Shown piece after piece: positions 13,001 to 22,256 of a DNA stretch of 40,252 nucleotides. Both the position numbers and the translations under genes were made by a program. Source of the DNA: Brachionus koreanus (taxonomy: Eukaryota > Rotifera > Eurotatoria > Ploima > Brachionidae); assembly GCA_016987375.1 (NCBI GenBank), contig PJRA01000493.1, positions 1,288,354 to 1,328,605 of the forward strand. The letters run 5' to 3'. The notes under the pieces were generated by a model. The model made no database searches. It worked only from the letters and a program-made list of their open reading frames with translations, and was not told where the DNA came from. Within the stretch, counting starts at the first letter, position 1. The number at the start of each line of letters is the position of its first letter.

Positions 13001-16000
13001 AACAGCAAAGCGGGTTCACCAATTCGCTCTGCTCTTGATCGACCCAAGTTCATTTGGGACACAGACGAGCCCGGTGATGAATAGAAATTGGTCTCGTTTG
13101 TAAGTGAATTTTTGTTCAGCTCTTGGCTAGATGCGTGCTTGTTAGATGTGTTATTTTGTAAAAAAACAGGCTCATTTAATTCCTTGAAGTAATTGGGTGG
13201 ATTCGTTAGAGATGCTTGCTTGATTAGACTCATTCTAAGTCGGCCTTGCTTACGAGCCGAGACGGCCAAGTCCTCTGAGTTTTTTGTTGTATTCAAAAGC
13301 AAATGCTCTTGCCTTGAAGATGACTCGTCCTGAGACAACTGTTTTATTCTACTCAGATTTGGCAATCGCCGCTTTGAACTCGTTTGATTCACGTGACCGG
13401 TTTCAATTTTTTCCGCAACTTCAGTAACGATTTTTTTTCTGCTCGAAAGTGCACTTCGAACAAACTCGTCTTGTTTTCTTTTGCACACCGAGCACATCCA
13501 TATTTCCTTAACAAACAAAAAAATCATTCAATTCCAAAAGAAATAAAATTTAATTTTAATGATTTACTTTGGATTTTGTAATGTATTTAACTGAGCACCT
13601 TATACAACAACGTGATTTACAACTAAAACACACACGACCAACACTTGAGTTAGTAAATTTAATTTTTTTGCATATATCGCACACGTTTCCAGTGTCCACT
13701 GAACCGTAGCGTTGCTTTATTTCCTGGGCTATGTCACTAATGGAATGGCGTTGTGATTTTTTTAATTTTAAATGATCAACATTTGACAGAGAATTGTTAC
13801 TACTAGCTATAGAACTAAAATTTTGATTTGTATTGCTCCTAGACGAAAAAAAATATTAGATTGCTAAATTTTATTTTGATTTTATATTTTTAGAAAAAAA
13901 AAATTTATTTTTAATAAAGTCTTTCTGTTATTGAGTAATTTATTGAAATTTTAAAAAATCTCCTAAAAAGTTGTTTGACATGAGAAAATGCTTTTGCATC
14001 TAATTTTATTATTAACAAAATACTTGTAAATTTTATTTAGATAGAAACTTTTTAACATGAAAATCTCTTTTATTAAAATTGGCTACATTTCTTCGGACCT
14101 TAAAATCTCTAAGATCATCTCTCATATTTTTTCATGTTTTTTTTAATACAAAAAAGATATACCGTAAACCCTTGCGATATCATGCATGGGATGACTTTTG
14201 ATTCTTAGGTTTTAGTGCATGCATAAGCGACCATCCTTCCCATGTTAAAATCGGCCCCCTTAAGATGCATGCTTTAAAATGCAGATTTCATGATNNNNNN
14301 NNNNNNNNNNNNNNNNNNNNNNNNNNNNNNNNNNNNNNNNNNNNNNNNNNNNNNNNNNNNNNNNNNNNNNNNNNNNNNNNNNNNNNNNNNNNNNNNNNNN
14401 NNNNNNNNNNNNNNNNNNNNNNNNNNNNNNNNNNNNNNNNNNNNNNNNNNNNNNNNNNNNNNNNNNNNNNNNNNNNNNNNNNNNNNNNNNNNNNNNNNNN
14501 NNNNNNNNNNNNNNNNNNNNNNNNATCATGAAATCTGCATTTTAAAGCATGCATCTTAAGGGGGCCGATTTTAACATGGGAAGGATGGTCGCTTATGCAT
14601 GCACTAAAACCTAAGAATCAAAAGTCATCCCATGCATGATATCGCAAGGGTTTACGGTAGTAAACGTTAGTAGTTCTAGGATTTTTCTATTTTTCTCACT
14701 CGATTCTCTAAAAAGGTACCTTATTGACACCATGTAATGACACTTTTGCACAGAGTTTACAGATAATATTCTAGGTAATAGCGCACTTTATTACAGATAC
14801 GATCAGTTTTCAATAATTCCCAATGAAAAAAATGAATATCAAACATTTCAATATTGTGATATTAAAATTAGTTGATTGATATTTTAATTTTCAATATCGA
14901 TAAAAGTTAATTTAATTAAGTAACTAATGTTTATTTAGAAAAAATAAGCAATTAGTAAAATAAATCATAAAATCAGTTAATTTCTTTGTTTTTCTACTTT
15001 TTATGAACTTTATTTTGTTGACTGAAAACTTCATTAACATGCTCATCTAGATCAAACCCTTGTTATTTAATATCCGATGTTCATTTTGCTTTTAAATATG
15101 AGGATGCTTTGAAATAGTTAATACTCTGTACCTTGCACCAGTATTAACATACTGCAGACCTTTTTAGTACATAATTTAAGAGTCAAATACCTTGATCTTG
15201 TGTTAAATCACTTGAAACTATTAAATATTTTAATATTTCAAAAAATGATTAGATTTTCTCCAATTAGAACCTCAATTAAATCAATTCACAAAGTCCTAAA
15301 GCTAGAAACAATCGAGGATAGATCAAATAGCTTATTTGTTAAATTATATGTATAGTATATGTTGGGACAACAGGCAAACTCATTCAAAAGATTTGAGACA
15401 CCTATGGATAAATTCTCCAGACTCATAAGCCATACGGACGGACCTGGGGACCCCCTAAATTATTTTTAATAATAAATAAAGAACCAAATGCTTTGATCTT
15501 GTGTTAAATCACTTGAAACTAAACAATTAATATTTCTTATTAATATTGAAATTGCATTGCTATACAGTATTAATTAATTTATTGATCTTGAATTTTTTTG
15601 ATTATTAAGGTTTAAAAGATCCAAAAAATATATTTTTTGTTTATGAACATATGTTATTTCTAGAATCGGTATTCTTTCAGAGTGGACTTGAGAATTACAT
15701 TATAAAAGTGCTCGTAATTACATGTTTGTAATGTCTAAAGAAGAAAAAATAAAAAAATTTAACTTACAAACAAAGAGATTATGCAAAAGAAATTAAATTT
15801 TATAAATTTATATTTTTGTATTTAATTTTTTTGACATTACCGATCTGGCGTAATTTTGAAATAAAAAAAATTTCTACTAGCAAAAACAAACAAATTTATA
15901 AAATTAAAATTCAAATAACATTGTTAGTATAGTTAATTCAAATAACATTGTTAGTATAGTTAATTCAAATAACATTGAAAAAAATTTGAAGAAATTAAAT

Positions 16001-18969
16001 AAAATAACTCTTTCTTAGGAATTAGTTTTGATAATAAAACAGATTAGAGATATCAACTTTCTGTCCTGCGTTAGTTTCTAGCTAAATTAATGATTTTTGT
16101 TTTAAATTAAAGTTCACTAATTTGTTTATGATTGTTAGGAAAATTTTCTTTTTTAATTTAGGATATGTGAGTTTAAATTTCGGAATTTCTAAAAGTTACA
16201 CTACTTTTAGATCAATGAATCTTTTAAATGAGACTTTTACCGTAGGGTTATTCATAGATGATATCAAAAATAGATATCTGTAAGTATAAAAAGAAATAGT
16301 TTGATAATTTTGATCTATAATTCTACTTTGACCGACTTTAAGTAAAATTAAAAGGAAACCGTTCTACATTAATGAATTGATTTCTTCATTAAAATTTAAT
16401 ATAGATTTTCCCTAAAAATTTGATATCAAATACATGAGTAGTTAAAGCAAACAAAAGTATCGAATTTAATTTAAATTAATGACATTTTAATTATATTCTA
16501 TCCATGCAATTTAATAGAGAAATTATTATTATTAAAAATATAGTTTGGGTTGTAAACACTGGCAGTTTGGAATGGAACTTAGTCCTTCCTTTCAGTCAAC
16601 TGTATTAAGCTCATAAAAAGATTAAAATAGATTTTAAAGTTGAAAAATAGTGATATAAAAATAAGTGCTAATAAAAATAAAAACAAATTGTATCTATAGT
16701 TTCTTTTCTATGTGTTTTTTTGCAATATCGAAAAGTGTGTAGAATTTCTTTTGTAATATATCTGGTATATAGTCGTTATGGTCTCTATTGATTTATTTAT
16801 GGTTAGTTCTTGTAGATAAGAATTTTTCAAATAGTCTTTTGAATCTTGATTCGAGTAGTTCGATTTCTAAATTTAATAGGGTAGTATTTTTTTAAAAAAT
16901 CTATTTCTATTAACTAAATTTTAACAAAACTAATTAATGATATCACTATTTAAAGAGTTTATGTAATACCCTTTAAATGCTTTATAATAAAATTTAATAC
17001 CTTGTTTATTTTATTACCTGTTTGGAATTTAATTTTGAATTCTAGTGAACAAATACTTAGAAATAATGAGTTAATGGATTTATATTTAAAAATTGATGTT
17101 ATCAATGGACTGATAAATCATTTTTTTTCAAATAATTCTATTTTTAAAATCTACACTCGTTTGTAAAAGGTGTTACAATATACATAAAGCTTTTTTTTAC
17201 CTATTTCTTTCATTCAATTTGCACTTTAAAGCTATGATAAAATGATAAAAAGTGAAAAAATTTAGAAATTAATATTTCAATAATTCTAGAATTTTTAAAA
17301 CTAGTTTTTAAGAATTTGATTTATTGTTGCATTTCTCTAAATAACTACAGCACCGACTCTAGCCAACTTAATTGTCTATAGTTTAACAGTGCAAAACTAT
17401 GATCTAATGTGTTTAGCAAGTCACTAGTATTTAACACTGTGTAAAGAATTAGACAATAGCTTGCGCTCTCTTATTTTTGTTATTTAAAGGTTTATAATAT
17501 TAAACAAATGATCTAATTTGATCATAAAACTTAATAATTTAAAAAATTTAAAAAATAATTTTAAAAAATTCTTTATTGATAGATTAAATATGTTTCATTT
17601 GGTTTATTTAAAAAAAAGCTAAGCAAAAATTAATTTTCATCGATCAATCAAATAATCTAACTTTTTTGCGTATAGGTCTTGGGAAAACATGCATTTAATG
17701 TTGGTTTGAAAAATAAATTTTAAAATTGGAGACCAAACAATAGCATAAAACAATCTAATAAAATTTATTGATTGAAAAAAATGTATTTCTTCTAGAAAAA
17801 AAAGACTTTAAGTAAAGTTAACAATTATTTGGATATTTGATAATTTAAATAATCTTTTAGGCCAAATCTTGTGACAGTTTAACTTTTTATTTTATTTTAA
17901 TAAAAAAAAACATTCATAATTTTATTTCGATAAGTTTTAGTTATTTAATCCATCAAATAAACGGTATCGTGAAATTCAAAAACAAAAAAAAAAAAAAATT
18001 CTTCCTTGTTGATAAATTAAAAATTAGTAAAAATAGAATATTTTTTAAAAAATAAACCTTTGCATCTTTTTTAACTAAAATAAAATTTTGGTTTCTTTTT
18101 TTTTTGGAAATCAAATGAATAATCAATTAAAATGGTATTGATGTTTCATTTTTTGTCTTTTTTTTTGCATAAGAAAAAATATTTTTTGTTAAAAAAAGGT
18201 ATTTTTTTAAAATAATTTTTTTAAATAAATTAAAATTTTAGTTTATCAAAATAGGAAGAATTTTTGTTTTGTTTGTACTTGAATTTCACAATACCCAGAT
18301 AAAATTTATTTCAAAAAAAATAAAAAAATTCATAAATTAAAATTCATTTAAATTTAATATTCTTTCAGTTTCAGTCAAAGAATAAAAGCCTATCTAATTT
18401 ATTTTTTCTAGGTACGCTTATTTATTCAGTGTTAAATAAAAGCTTTTTCGTGTTTTATTGATTAGTTTGTCAGAATTTTAAGTATACTCATTAAGAAATT
18501 AACCTGATTTAAGCATAAATAAATTATTAACCAAATAATATCCTGTTTGTCTTCATAATAAAGCCTGCTTGTTGATTTACAGGAAGATAAATTAGGAATT
18601 TTCTTATTCTAGCATCCATGTTTATTAACGAAAAATTATTTGACCATTAACTTATGTCATCGTTAAATTTTTTCTTCTAATTTTTTCATCATTAAGACGA
18701 GCATGTTTATTTAACTAACAAAAGTCTTACTTTGTTGAGAGCCGAGTCAGCTTTAAATCTTTTTCCTCTTCGGCTTTTTGTCTGTCTAAAACCGACTGGA
18801 TGATTGTTCGTTCCTCTTCGCTGAGGTGGCTCAAGTCAGGCAAATCGGACACTAGTTCGCTATTGGAGACTGCTTTGCGGCTCTGAGGCAGCTTGGAATC
18901 GGGCTGTTTGATGGACGACGACACTTTAGTCGACCAAAGCGCTATTGAGCTTGTCGACTTGGGGTACAT
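3869..18969 (-). CDS. RIMS (unc-10): RIM / unc-10 active-zone scaffold protein, nine exons, C-terminus beyond left edge
   Basis: Presynaptic scaffold that links Rab3 vesicles, Munc13, voltage-gated calcium channels and RIM-BP. Exons in transcript order: 18969-18731, 13838-13568, 13506-12286, 9136-8748, 8693-8638, 4607-4537, 4480-4353, 4277-4124, 4064-3869. All junctions are GT-AG and every phase agrees (2,0,0,2,1,0,2,0, then 1 open). About 908 residues are in the window. Order of parts: Rab3-binding helix (residues about 44-70), zinc finger (133-178), acidic low-complexity linker, PDZ (about 590-705), C2A (about 747-865) and an SH3 ligand close to the end. This is the RIM1/2 order; only C2B is missing. 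I saw no C2B exon in 1-3868, so it probably lies outside. Family identity is firm; exact ends of the linker exons and any skipped exon between 12286 and 9136 are less sure. Confidence 0.93.
4124..4277 (-). CDS. RIM exon 8: C2A second half
   Basis: A 154-nt exon, phase 2 in and 0 out, acceptor GATTTACAG. It carries the FTF strand (SEAFTFEPV) and the following LTIHIEI strand, then TIGK before the junction, matching the WNQTFVY, MLEITVW and FLGE positions of RIM1 C2A. It is spliced over a 59-bp intron (4065-4123) to the next exon. Confidence 0.85.
4353..4480 (-). CDS. RIM exon 7: C2A first half
   Basis: A 128-nt exon after a 56-bp intron, phase 0 in and 2 out. It reads LKLFHDSIENKLYVNILTL, which lines up with VKLWYDKVGHQLIVNVLQA of RIM1 C2A. 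The aspartates that bind calcium in synaptotagmin-type C2 domains are absent from loop 1, as is known for RIM C2A. The rest (INLEFIYCKIQIF) is divergent. Confidence 0.82.
4537..4607 (-). CDS. RIM exon 6: lead-in to C2A
   Basis: A 71-nt exon, phase 1 in and 0 out, encoding (A)ESNLAKTNNQKIFEKIKSIGKIQ. The final GKIQ is the first part of the C2A beta-1 strand (RIM1 has GQLS there). Acceptor TTAATTTCAG, donor CAA|GTAATT. Confidence 0.75.
4697..4816 (-). CDS. possible RIM cassette exon
   Basis: A 120-nt open stretch in the RIM frame, flanked by TTAAG on the acceptor side and G|GTAATT on the donor side. It is phase 1 in and phase 1 out, so it can be included or skipped between 8638 and 4607 without changing the frame. 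It would encode about 40 residues including LGARNRTIRDFYLLEFK. The acceptor has a poor pyrimidine tract and there is no homology support. Confidence 0.25.
5881..6111. mobile_element. TTAA-type MITE, CACTCAAA family, diverged copy
   Basis: Left end TTATCACTCAAAAAAAAGAGG, right end CCTCTACGGCTTTTGAGTGCTAA. The ends are inverted and similar to the other copies; the TTAA targets are mutated. A short plus-strand ORF inside is K/F-rich and judged spurious. Confidence 0.55.
6585..7045 (+). pseudogene. LINE (CR1/jockey-like) ORF2 C-terminus, degraded
   Basis: Across shifting frames the plus strand shows QRRATKLVHEIKHLTY, KLNLITLKEKRER and then, after a gap, VVKNWDELSFEIATAPS and SFKCRLDKHL. These are the hallmark C-terminal blocks of CR1/jockey-type RT proteins. 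There are several stops and frameshifts. A GC-richer 3' tail (about 6990-7045) follows. It lies inside a RIM intron, opposite to RIM transcription. Confidence 0.8.
7510..8439 (-). CDS. unrecognised 309-aa protein nested in a RIM intron
   Basis: A single uninterrupted ORF in very AT-rich DNA, where 309 codons without a stop is unlikely by chance. An in-frame TAA lies 12 nt upstream of the ATG, so no longer start exists. I do not recognise the family. Visible features: an acidic DEFSDEDILWVYKK segment near residue 45; a hydrophobic stretch after WKK (IMIIVIFV, about 82-90), too short to be a sure membrane span; repeated S/T-P sites (SPSTPS, LQTPV, RTPNM, LKTPL, NPSTPV) that look like kinase targets; and a C-terminal CQNCLNNILFIF segment. 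It has the same strand as RIM and no introns, so it may be a nested intronless gene, possibly a retrocopy. A TTTATT (AATAAA on the minus strand) occurs about 175 bp downstream. Confidence 0.6.
   Translation of the reverse strand: MHNSKSIMCSLKENIFDISAPLAVFNSSICSQTLLNDSNNNIVNVDEFSDEDILWVYKKNPKQDVLTQALDIGMRARFRWKKIMIIVIFVKSIQLGVRKRIPIITITSPSTPSVTKMNHQTINLQTPVNKKPKRLSDALVPVSKAKEFLDNHEGSFIIYQSIGSTTSFIRTPNMQLFNIDLKTPLSVGKNQQSLVKKKFKFSSNPSTPVDNDNNSRARNLLNVEPCGVRASYSYSSIPYIDQEELDKIIKTEYNVHVINLCRIDDEDVADLKEKPCQNCLNNILFIFKSITLSLREYLLPTVNKKSKQV
8638..8693 (-). CDS. RIM exon 5: short linker exon
   Basis: A 56-nt exon reading (K)SSNALNLQEAESNICPKN(G). It was found by phase: phase 2 in after acceptor TTTACAAAAG, phase 1 out at donor G|GTTAGT. 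It lies only 54 bp from the PDZ exon. An alternative internal acceptor (AATTTACAG) gives a different frame. There is no independent domain support. Confidence 0.65.
8748..9136 (-). CDS. RIM exon 4: PDZ domain
   Basis: Residues 578-706. It starts PSDWKLSADGKKMLGHVVLKK, the typical lead-in of the RIM PDZ domain, followed by a Ser/Asn-rich insert, the carboxylate-binding loop SFGMKVIGG, then AYIVKLKKDSIAD and the core NDEIVKWNGK and FDEVYSII. In RIM this domain binds ELKS/CAST and the C-terminus of CaV2 channels. The Asn/Ser-rich insert before the binding loop is longer than in vertebrates. The acceptor is TTTCACTAG at 9137; the donor is AA|GTAAGAG at 8747, phase 2. Confidence 0.95.
10000..10668. 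mobile_element. foldback element with about 140-bp inverted arms
   Basis: The sequence from ATGAACCACCCCAAAATTGA (about 10001) to the AGGCAAAGTTAGA at about 10140 recurs inverted from TCTAACTTTGCCTATTATTT (about 10512) to GGAGTGGTTCAT (about 10664). Arms are highly alike, with a small insertion in the right arm. The 350-bp centre includes a TTAACACTTCCAGG motif and no ORF. This is a long-TIR MITE or foldback transposon inside a RIM intron. Confidence 0.85.
10965..11110. other. GC-richer island, unassigned
   Basis: Composition differs from its neighbours and the plus strand has two overlapping open stretches (ATRERQIDERGQRIRVRNKK and VKRLLRTKASVEEAKLAIQ) in different frames. It looks like a decayed coding fragment, possibly of a mobile element. 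No splice sites fit RIM. Confidence 0.3.
11165..11735. mobile_element. inverted-end element with internal repeats
   Basis: Left CCCGAGGAGACAAAAACAGG plus AAAAAAACACTGTTTAA; right, inverted, CCCGAGGGGACAAGGCCAGG plus CAAAAAACACTGTTTAA. The interior is a degenerate array of AAACACYYAAAAA units, including two roughly 45-bp copies about 126 bp apart (near 11311 and 11437). No protein is recognised. Confidence 0.6.
11736..12285. other. mixed repeat tail, unassigned
   Basis: Starts with a moderately GC-rich tract that ends in AATAAACTAAACTAAACTA (about 11832-11850), which looks like the 3' tail of a retrotransposed unit. The following 62-codon plus-strand ORF and the 94-codon minus-strand ORF overlap each other and match no family I know. 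Neither has a RIM-compatible splice site. Confidence 0.35.
12286..13506 (-). CDS. RIM exon 3: end of zinc finger and long linker
   Basis: Residues 171-577. It opens with EIWMCSVCKRKQ, giving the last two zinc ligands (Cys175, Cys178), after a 61-bp intron with acceptor TTGTTAAG. The rest is Ser/Lys-rich and then strongly acidic (a DDEEDENEDYDLDEE stretch around 12490-12545), with no recognised fold, as in other RIM linkers. The SGAWFF motif that follows this finger in vertebrate RIM and rabphilin is not present; the residues there are RSALSSRKK. The donor is TCT|GTAAGT at 12285, phase 0. Confidence 0.9.
13568..13838 (-). CDS. RIM exon 2: zinc finger, first six cysteines
   Basis: Residues 80-170. 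A Ser/Asn-rich stretch and a basic helix (KLKKSQRHSISDIAQEIKQR) lead into CDIC-KKIKF, then CFSC and CIRC. These are cysteines 133, 136, 150, 153, 158 and 161 of the FYVE-like finger that in RIM binds the Munc13 C2A domain. The acceptor CGTCTAG at 13839 supplies the one base needed to complete the Lys codon from exon 1. The donor is AAA|GTAAAT at 13567, phase 0. Confidence 0.9.
14160..14659. mobile_element. long-TIR transposon interrupted by the assembly gap
   Basis: The left arm (14160-14294) and right arm (14525-14659) are 135 bp each and are perfect inverted copies. Outer ends are CCGTAAACCC flanked by TA on both sides, as expected for a TA-target (Tc1/mariner-like) insertion. The interior is unknown. 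Arms are GC-richer than the intron around them. Confidence 0.75.
14295..14524. other. assembly gap of 230 N
   Basis: A run of N placed exactly between two inverted 135-bp arms. Open frames reported across it are artefacts. Confidence 0.99.
14670..14733 (-). repeat. second copy of the end of the 22.26-22.59 kb ORF
   Basis: About 64 bp (from GTAGTTCTAGGATTTTTCT to GGTACCTTATTGAC) matches, in inverted orientation, 22512-22576 with few differences. It lies directly beside the TIR element at 14.16-14.66 kb. Confidence 0.75.
15180..15530. repeat. direct repeat pair around a GC-richer insert
   Basis: CTTGATCTTGTGTTAAATCA and the bases after it up to CTTGAAACTA occur near 15191-15220 and again near 15491-15520. 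Between them, 15355-15455 is GC-richer (GGACGGACCTGGGGACCCCC) and resembles the end of a dispersed element. Nature unknown. Confidence 0.5.
15908..15979. repeat. 27-bp tandem repeat, about 2.6 copies
   Basis: Unit AATTCAAATAACATTGTTAG plus TATAGTT, two full identical copies and a partial third. Confidence 0.9.
16690..16893 (-). pseudogene. possible LINE C-terminal scrap
   Basis: The minus strand reads LLNLEIELLESRFKRLFEKFL, resembling HLNLKIEFLVSRFNRLF at the end of the LINE relic at 25.5-25.6 kb. Short, with stops; suggestive only. Confidence 0.3.
17337..17480 (+). repeat. LTR-like dispersed repeat, copy A
   Basis: Begins TGTTGCATTTCTCTAAATAA and contains CAGTGCAAAACTATGATC and GTCACTAGTATTTAACACTG, then a GCTCTCTTATTTT tract. 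It is the inverted partner of 27100-27249. The TGTTG start and the CGCTCTCT/ATTTT tract recall BEL/Pao-type LTRs; that family name is inference. Confidence 0.6.
18731..18969 (-). CDS. RIM exon 1: start and Rab3-binding helix
   Basis: Residues 1-80. It contains PDLSHLSEEERTIIQ followed by a DRQKAEEEK helix, the conserved N-terminal alpha-helix with which RIM, rabphilin and Noc2 family members bind GTP-Rab3. The first Met is at 18969 (MYPK). The frame stays open upstream to a TAG near 19046 without another Met, so the coding exon could reach about 19043 (acceptor-like ATTTTAG there) if a further upstream exon exists. The donor is AAA|GTAAGA at 18730 and leaves phase 2, which exactly fits the next exon. 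Confidence 0.9.
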
Positions 18970-18980
18970 CGCTGCTGAAA
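18964..18980 (-). promoter_or_regulatory. acceptor-like site next to the RIM start codon
   Basis: On the minus strand a TTTTCAG motif ends five nucleotides before the ATG. It could be a 5'UTR intron acceptor or a spliced-leader trans-splice acceptor. The neurobeachin start has the same arrangement. Function is inferred. Confidence 0.4.
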
Positions 18981-19045
18981 ACTCGAGCTTTAGATGGCGT
19001 AACCGATCTGTGCGTACCGATGTAGGCCGATTGTTTTGTATCTAA

Positions 19046-22000
19046 AATCTTCTTCAATTGACACAAATAAAACAACGACATAAACAATTTTATCGAAGCA
19101 GGCAAAACCATTTATTTTCAATTTATCGTAAATTAATCATTTTTTGACAATATAAAATAAACTGCTCGATTTTCTTCTACAATAGCAAAGTTTTGCTTTC
19201 ATTTATTTTAAATTAAAAAGAAAAAATAGAAGAAGAAGAGGAAAAATAGGATAAAAATTCCGCTTCTTTTTCACAATGCTTTGTCCTTAGTCTTATATTT
19301 CCTAAAGTATGCTAAGTGTGAGCGTACGCAAGTGAAAATTGAATTTTTTTTTAATTAAAAATAATTTTTAGTCGCAATCATAATCAAGGAAGAGAAATAA
19401 TGATAATGGTTAGATTCTGTTGCCTATATCGTTTTGTTAATTTCAATTTTTTTACTCTTATTATCATTATCCGTGCCAACAAAAAAATAATTATAATAAT
19501 TTGTAATTACATCAAATATTATCAATAGTGGTGACAACACACAACATTTGATAGCTAATCCAAAATTTAGAAAAATAGAGAAAAAACAAGATAAACTAAT
19601 TGTAAATTGGCATTTATTTACAAGATATGAGCAGAGTGAGCGATAGACTGTGGGGATTCTTTTCACTCATATAAATACTGAATTGGTTTAGAGTTAACTT
19701 GAAAATTGAATTCAATTCGTCACCATATTTTGATTTTGAAATTTATAATTCAAACTTTTCTCCTTTTTTTTTCTTTCTTTTTTTCTCCTATTTAATTTCT
19801 TTGTTGTGTCTGAGTTCGCTTCTATCATAATTTTGTTCAGTCACAGAATTTCAAATATTGGAAATATTTCTTTTCGTAGGATATTTATTATTATAATTTT
19901 AGAAATGGTAGCAAGAAAAAAAATATGCTCTTATCGAATTCTTGATCAATTATAATAAATTGCTCTCAAATTCGCCAAGTGTTAAATTAATCTAATTTTG
20001 TGAACATCAGGCTTTTTTTACTCTAAAAAAAAAATTATTTTTGAAAGTACGGAAGATTGCTGTTCAAAAATTTCTTTGAAATAAAATGAGAGGAAAATGT
20101 TTTTTCTTTAAAGTGTAGGATATGATGGTGATAAACTATCGTAGGAAAACTCTGGTCATTAAATTTTTTTGTTGTGATGAAGATTAAGCTCTGCCAAAAG
20201 AGATCTAGTTAAAAGAGTGATCACTTAAATTTACTAAATTTAACTTTACTGAAAGTAAATTATGATTTGAATCATGTAACCGATAGACTATTTTCCCATT
20301 CTATTTTAAATTCAGTCTAAGCTAAACTTCTAATAAAGCTGATTTTTTTTTGCGTCTAAATGTTTTCTTTTATTTAGCTTATAAAATTTATTTAGACTCA
20401 AAACAAACAATTGATAAGCTCAACAATTTGCGTAGACGAGTAGCTAACAAAAAATTTGAAAGTTTCTTGCAAAATTTAGCATTATACATTCAGGAAAAAA
20501 AAAAATAAAAATTAATTAGCTAATTTTTCTCTCTAAAAAAAAATTGAGAAATTTTGGTAAATCAACAATTTCTACTTTTTAGCTTGTTGATAGATAAAAT
20601 TAAAAGTAATTTAAATTTAAAATATTTGTACAATTAATATTGACTAAAAAACAAATTTTTATTACACGGAAACTTTTGATTTATGCCATTTAGTTGTGAA
20701 CAAATAATTTATGTTTCCTGATTGAATTACAGCCTATTCTCGTGTTGCATATTTAAAATTAAACAAAAATGAATTAACAGTTTAAGATTAGACAATTGTT
20801 TGATGTTGTTTTTATTTTTAAATTAGTAAAAAAACTACCATGGCATTTAAGAGTTTTGAGCAAAAAACAATCATTTTATTTTTTCATTGTTATTTCCTTG
20901 CAAATAAAAATTAAATTATTTTAACAAATTAATATTTTAAATGGATTTTTTAAAAGTGTTTGTTTTTTATCCAAATTGGCAACCATAAATTTTAAATTTT
21001 AATCAATAATGCTTTGTTTTTAAGTTAAATTCAAAATATTGATTGATTTATTAGTATAAATTTTGGGCCATGGTTTCTTACGATTCATAAAATAAACATA
21101 AAAAAATTCGCGCCCCATCCTCTTAATTATGCTATCAAATATAACAAATATTGTCTAGTTTTCCTAGTTGAATCTAGATTTTTGAACAATATTTAATTCA
21201 AAGGTAGTACATCTGAATATCCAGAACTTATAGGAAATAAATTGAAACAAAAATGGGATAAATATTTTATCCGATTTTAATTTAAAAAAAAACTCTTCAC
21301 TAAAATTTTTGGTATCTTCTAAATTTTACATTATTTTTTCCTTAAAGCATTTGAATAAAAGTTATTTTCTAACAATCCCTGAAGATTTTATAGAAATTAA
21401 ATGATAATTCTGGTTATAATCAATTTAGAATTTATTTTTCTCTAATGCACTAATCTCAATTGAAATTTTTTTCACCCTTTTTTAACATTTAGAAGCATAA
21501 AATTCGGTCGAATTTAATGCCAAAACCTGATACTAAATATTTGGATAATTTTGCTTTATTTTGAATAAATGAAGTTCCAATTAAAAAATAAATCCTATAT
21601 AGAAAAACCAATTATGTTATAAAAAATCCTATTTTTAATAATCCTTTGGATTGAAAAAGAAAAAAAAATTCTGTTGAAATTATTTTTTGCAGATTTGAAA
21701 AAAAAATTCTATATTGATAATATTAGATCTAAGAGTTGTTCACTCGATTCAAAAACTGTGAATTATCAAAAAGCTAGAATTTCAAAATCAATGAATTTAT
21801 AAAATTTATAAATGAAAAAAATCCATTTAAAAGCATAAATATTGAATAAATATTTAAAATAGTTTTCTTTTTACAAAATGAATTTTAATTATATTATTCC
21901 ATTAAATGTTTCCGTCAATATTCCATTATCGAAACAATATTATATTCACTTAGCATCAACCTTAATTCAAATTTTGTTTAATCAAATGTCAGTTGAATAA

Positions 22001-22250
22001 CAAGTTAAATTGAAAATCTTTCTTTAAGATATATGGCACACATGCACCATTTTTCTCATTTTTTTCTTCATCTAAACTCAATTTGAGACGTTAACAAAAA
22101 TTCAAATTTCATTTCTCAAATTTGATCACACAATTTTTAAACGCGCAATTATATTTCATCATTGGAGATTTTTAAATTTTTGATAAAGTATTGTAATTTC
22201 GAAAAATGCATTCAAATTTAATTGCACATTTGAAATTTTTCGATCAAATT
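19046..22250. other. upstream region of RIM, no gene seen
   Basis: About 3.2 kb of AT-rich sequence. The short minus-strand ORF near 19.4-19.7 kb is hydrophobic, low-complexity and unsupported. RIM promoter elements and any 5' exon probably lie here but I cannot place them. Confidence 0.5.
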
Positions 22251-22256
22251 TGAAAA

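Larger units (their letters stand above)
13839..18730. other. long RIM intron between the Rab3 helix and the zinc finger
   Basis: 4.9 kb. The GT-AG ends and phase 2 match on both sides. Apart from the repeats listed here it is AT-rich without recognised genes. Confidence 0.8.

Noticed and set aside
14260..14559. Open frames across the N run
   Set aside because: They consist of unknown bases plus the inverted arms.
18926..19111. 61-codon ORF overlapping RIM exon 1
   Set aside because: Different frame from the conserved Rab3-binding helix; shadow.
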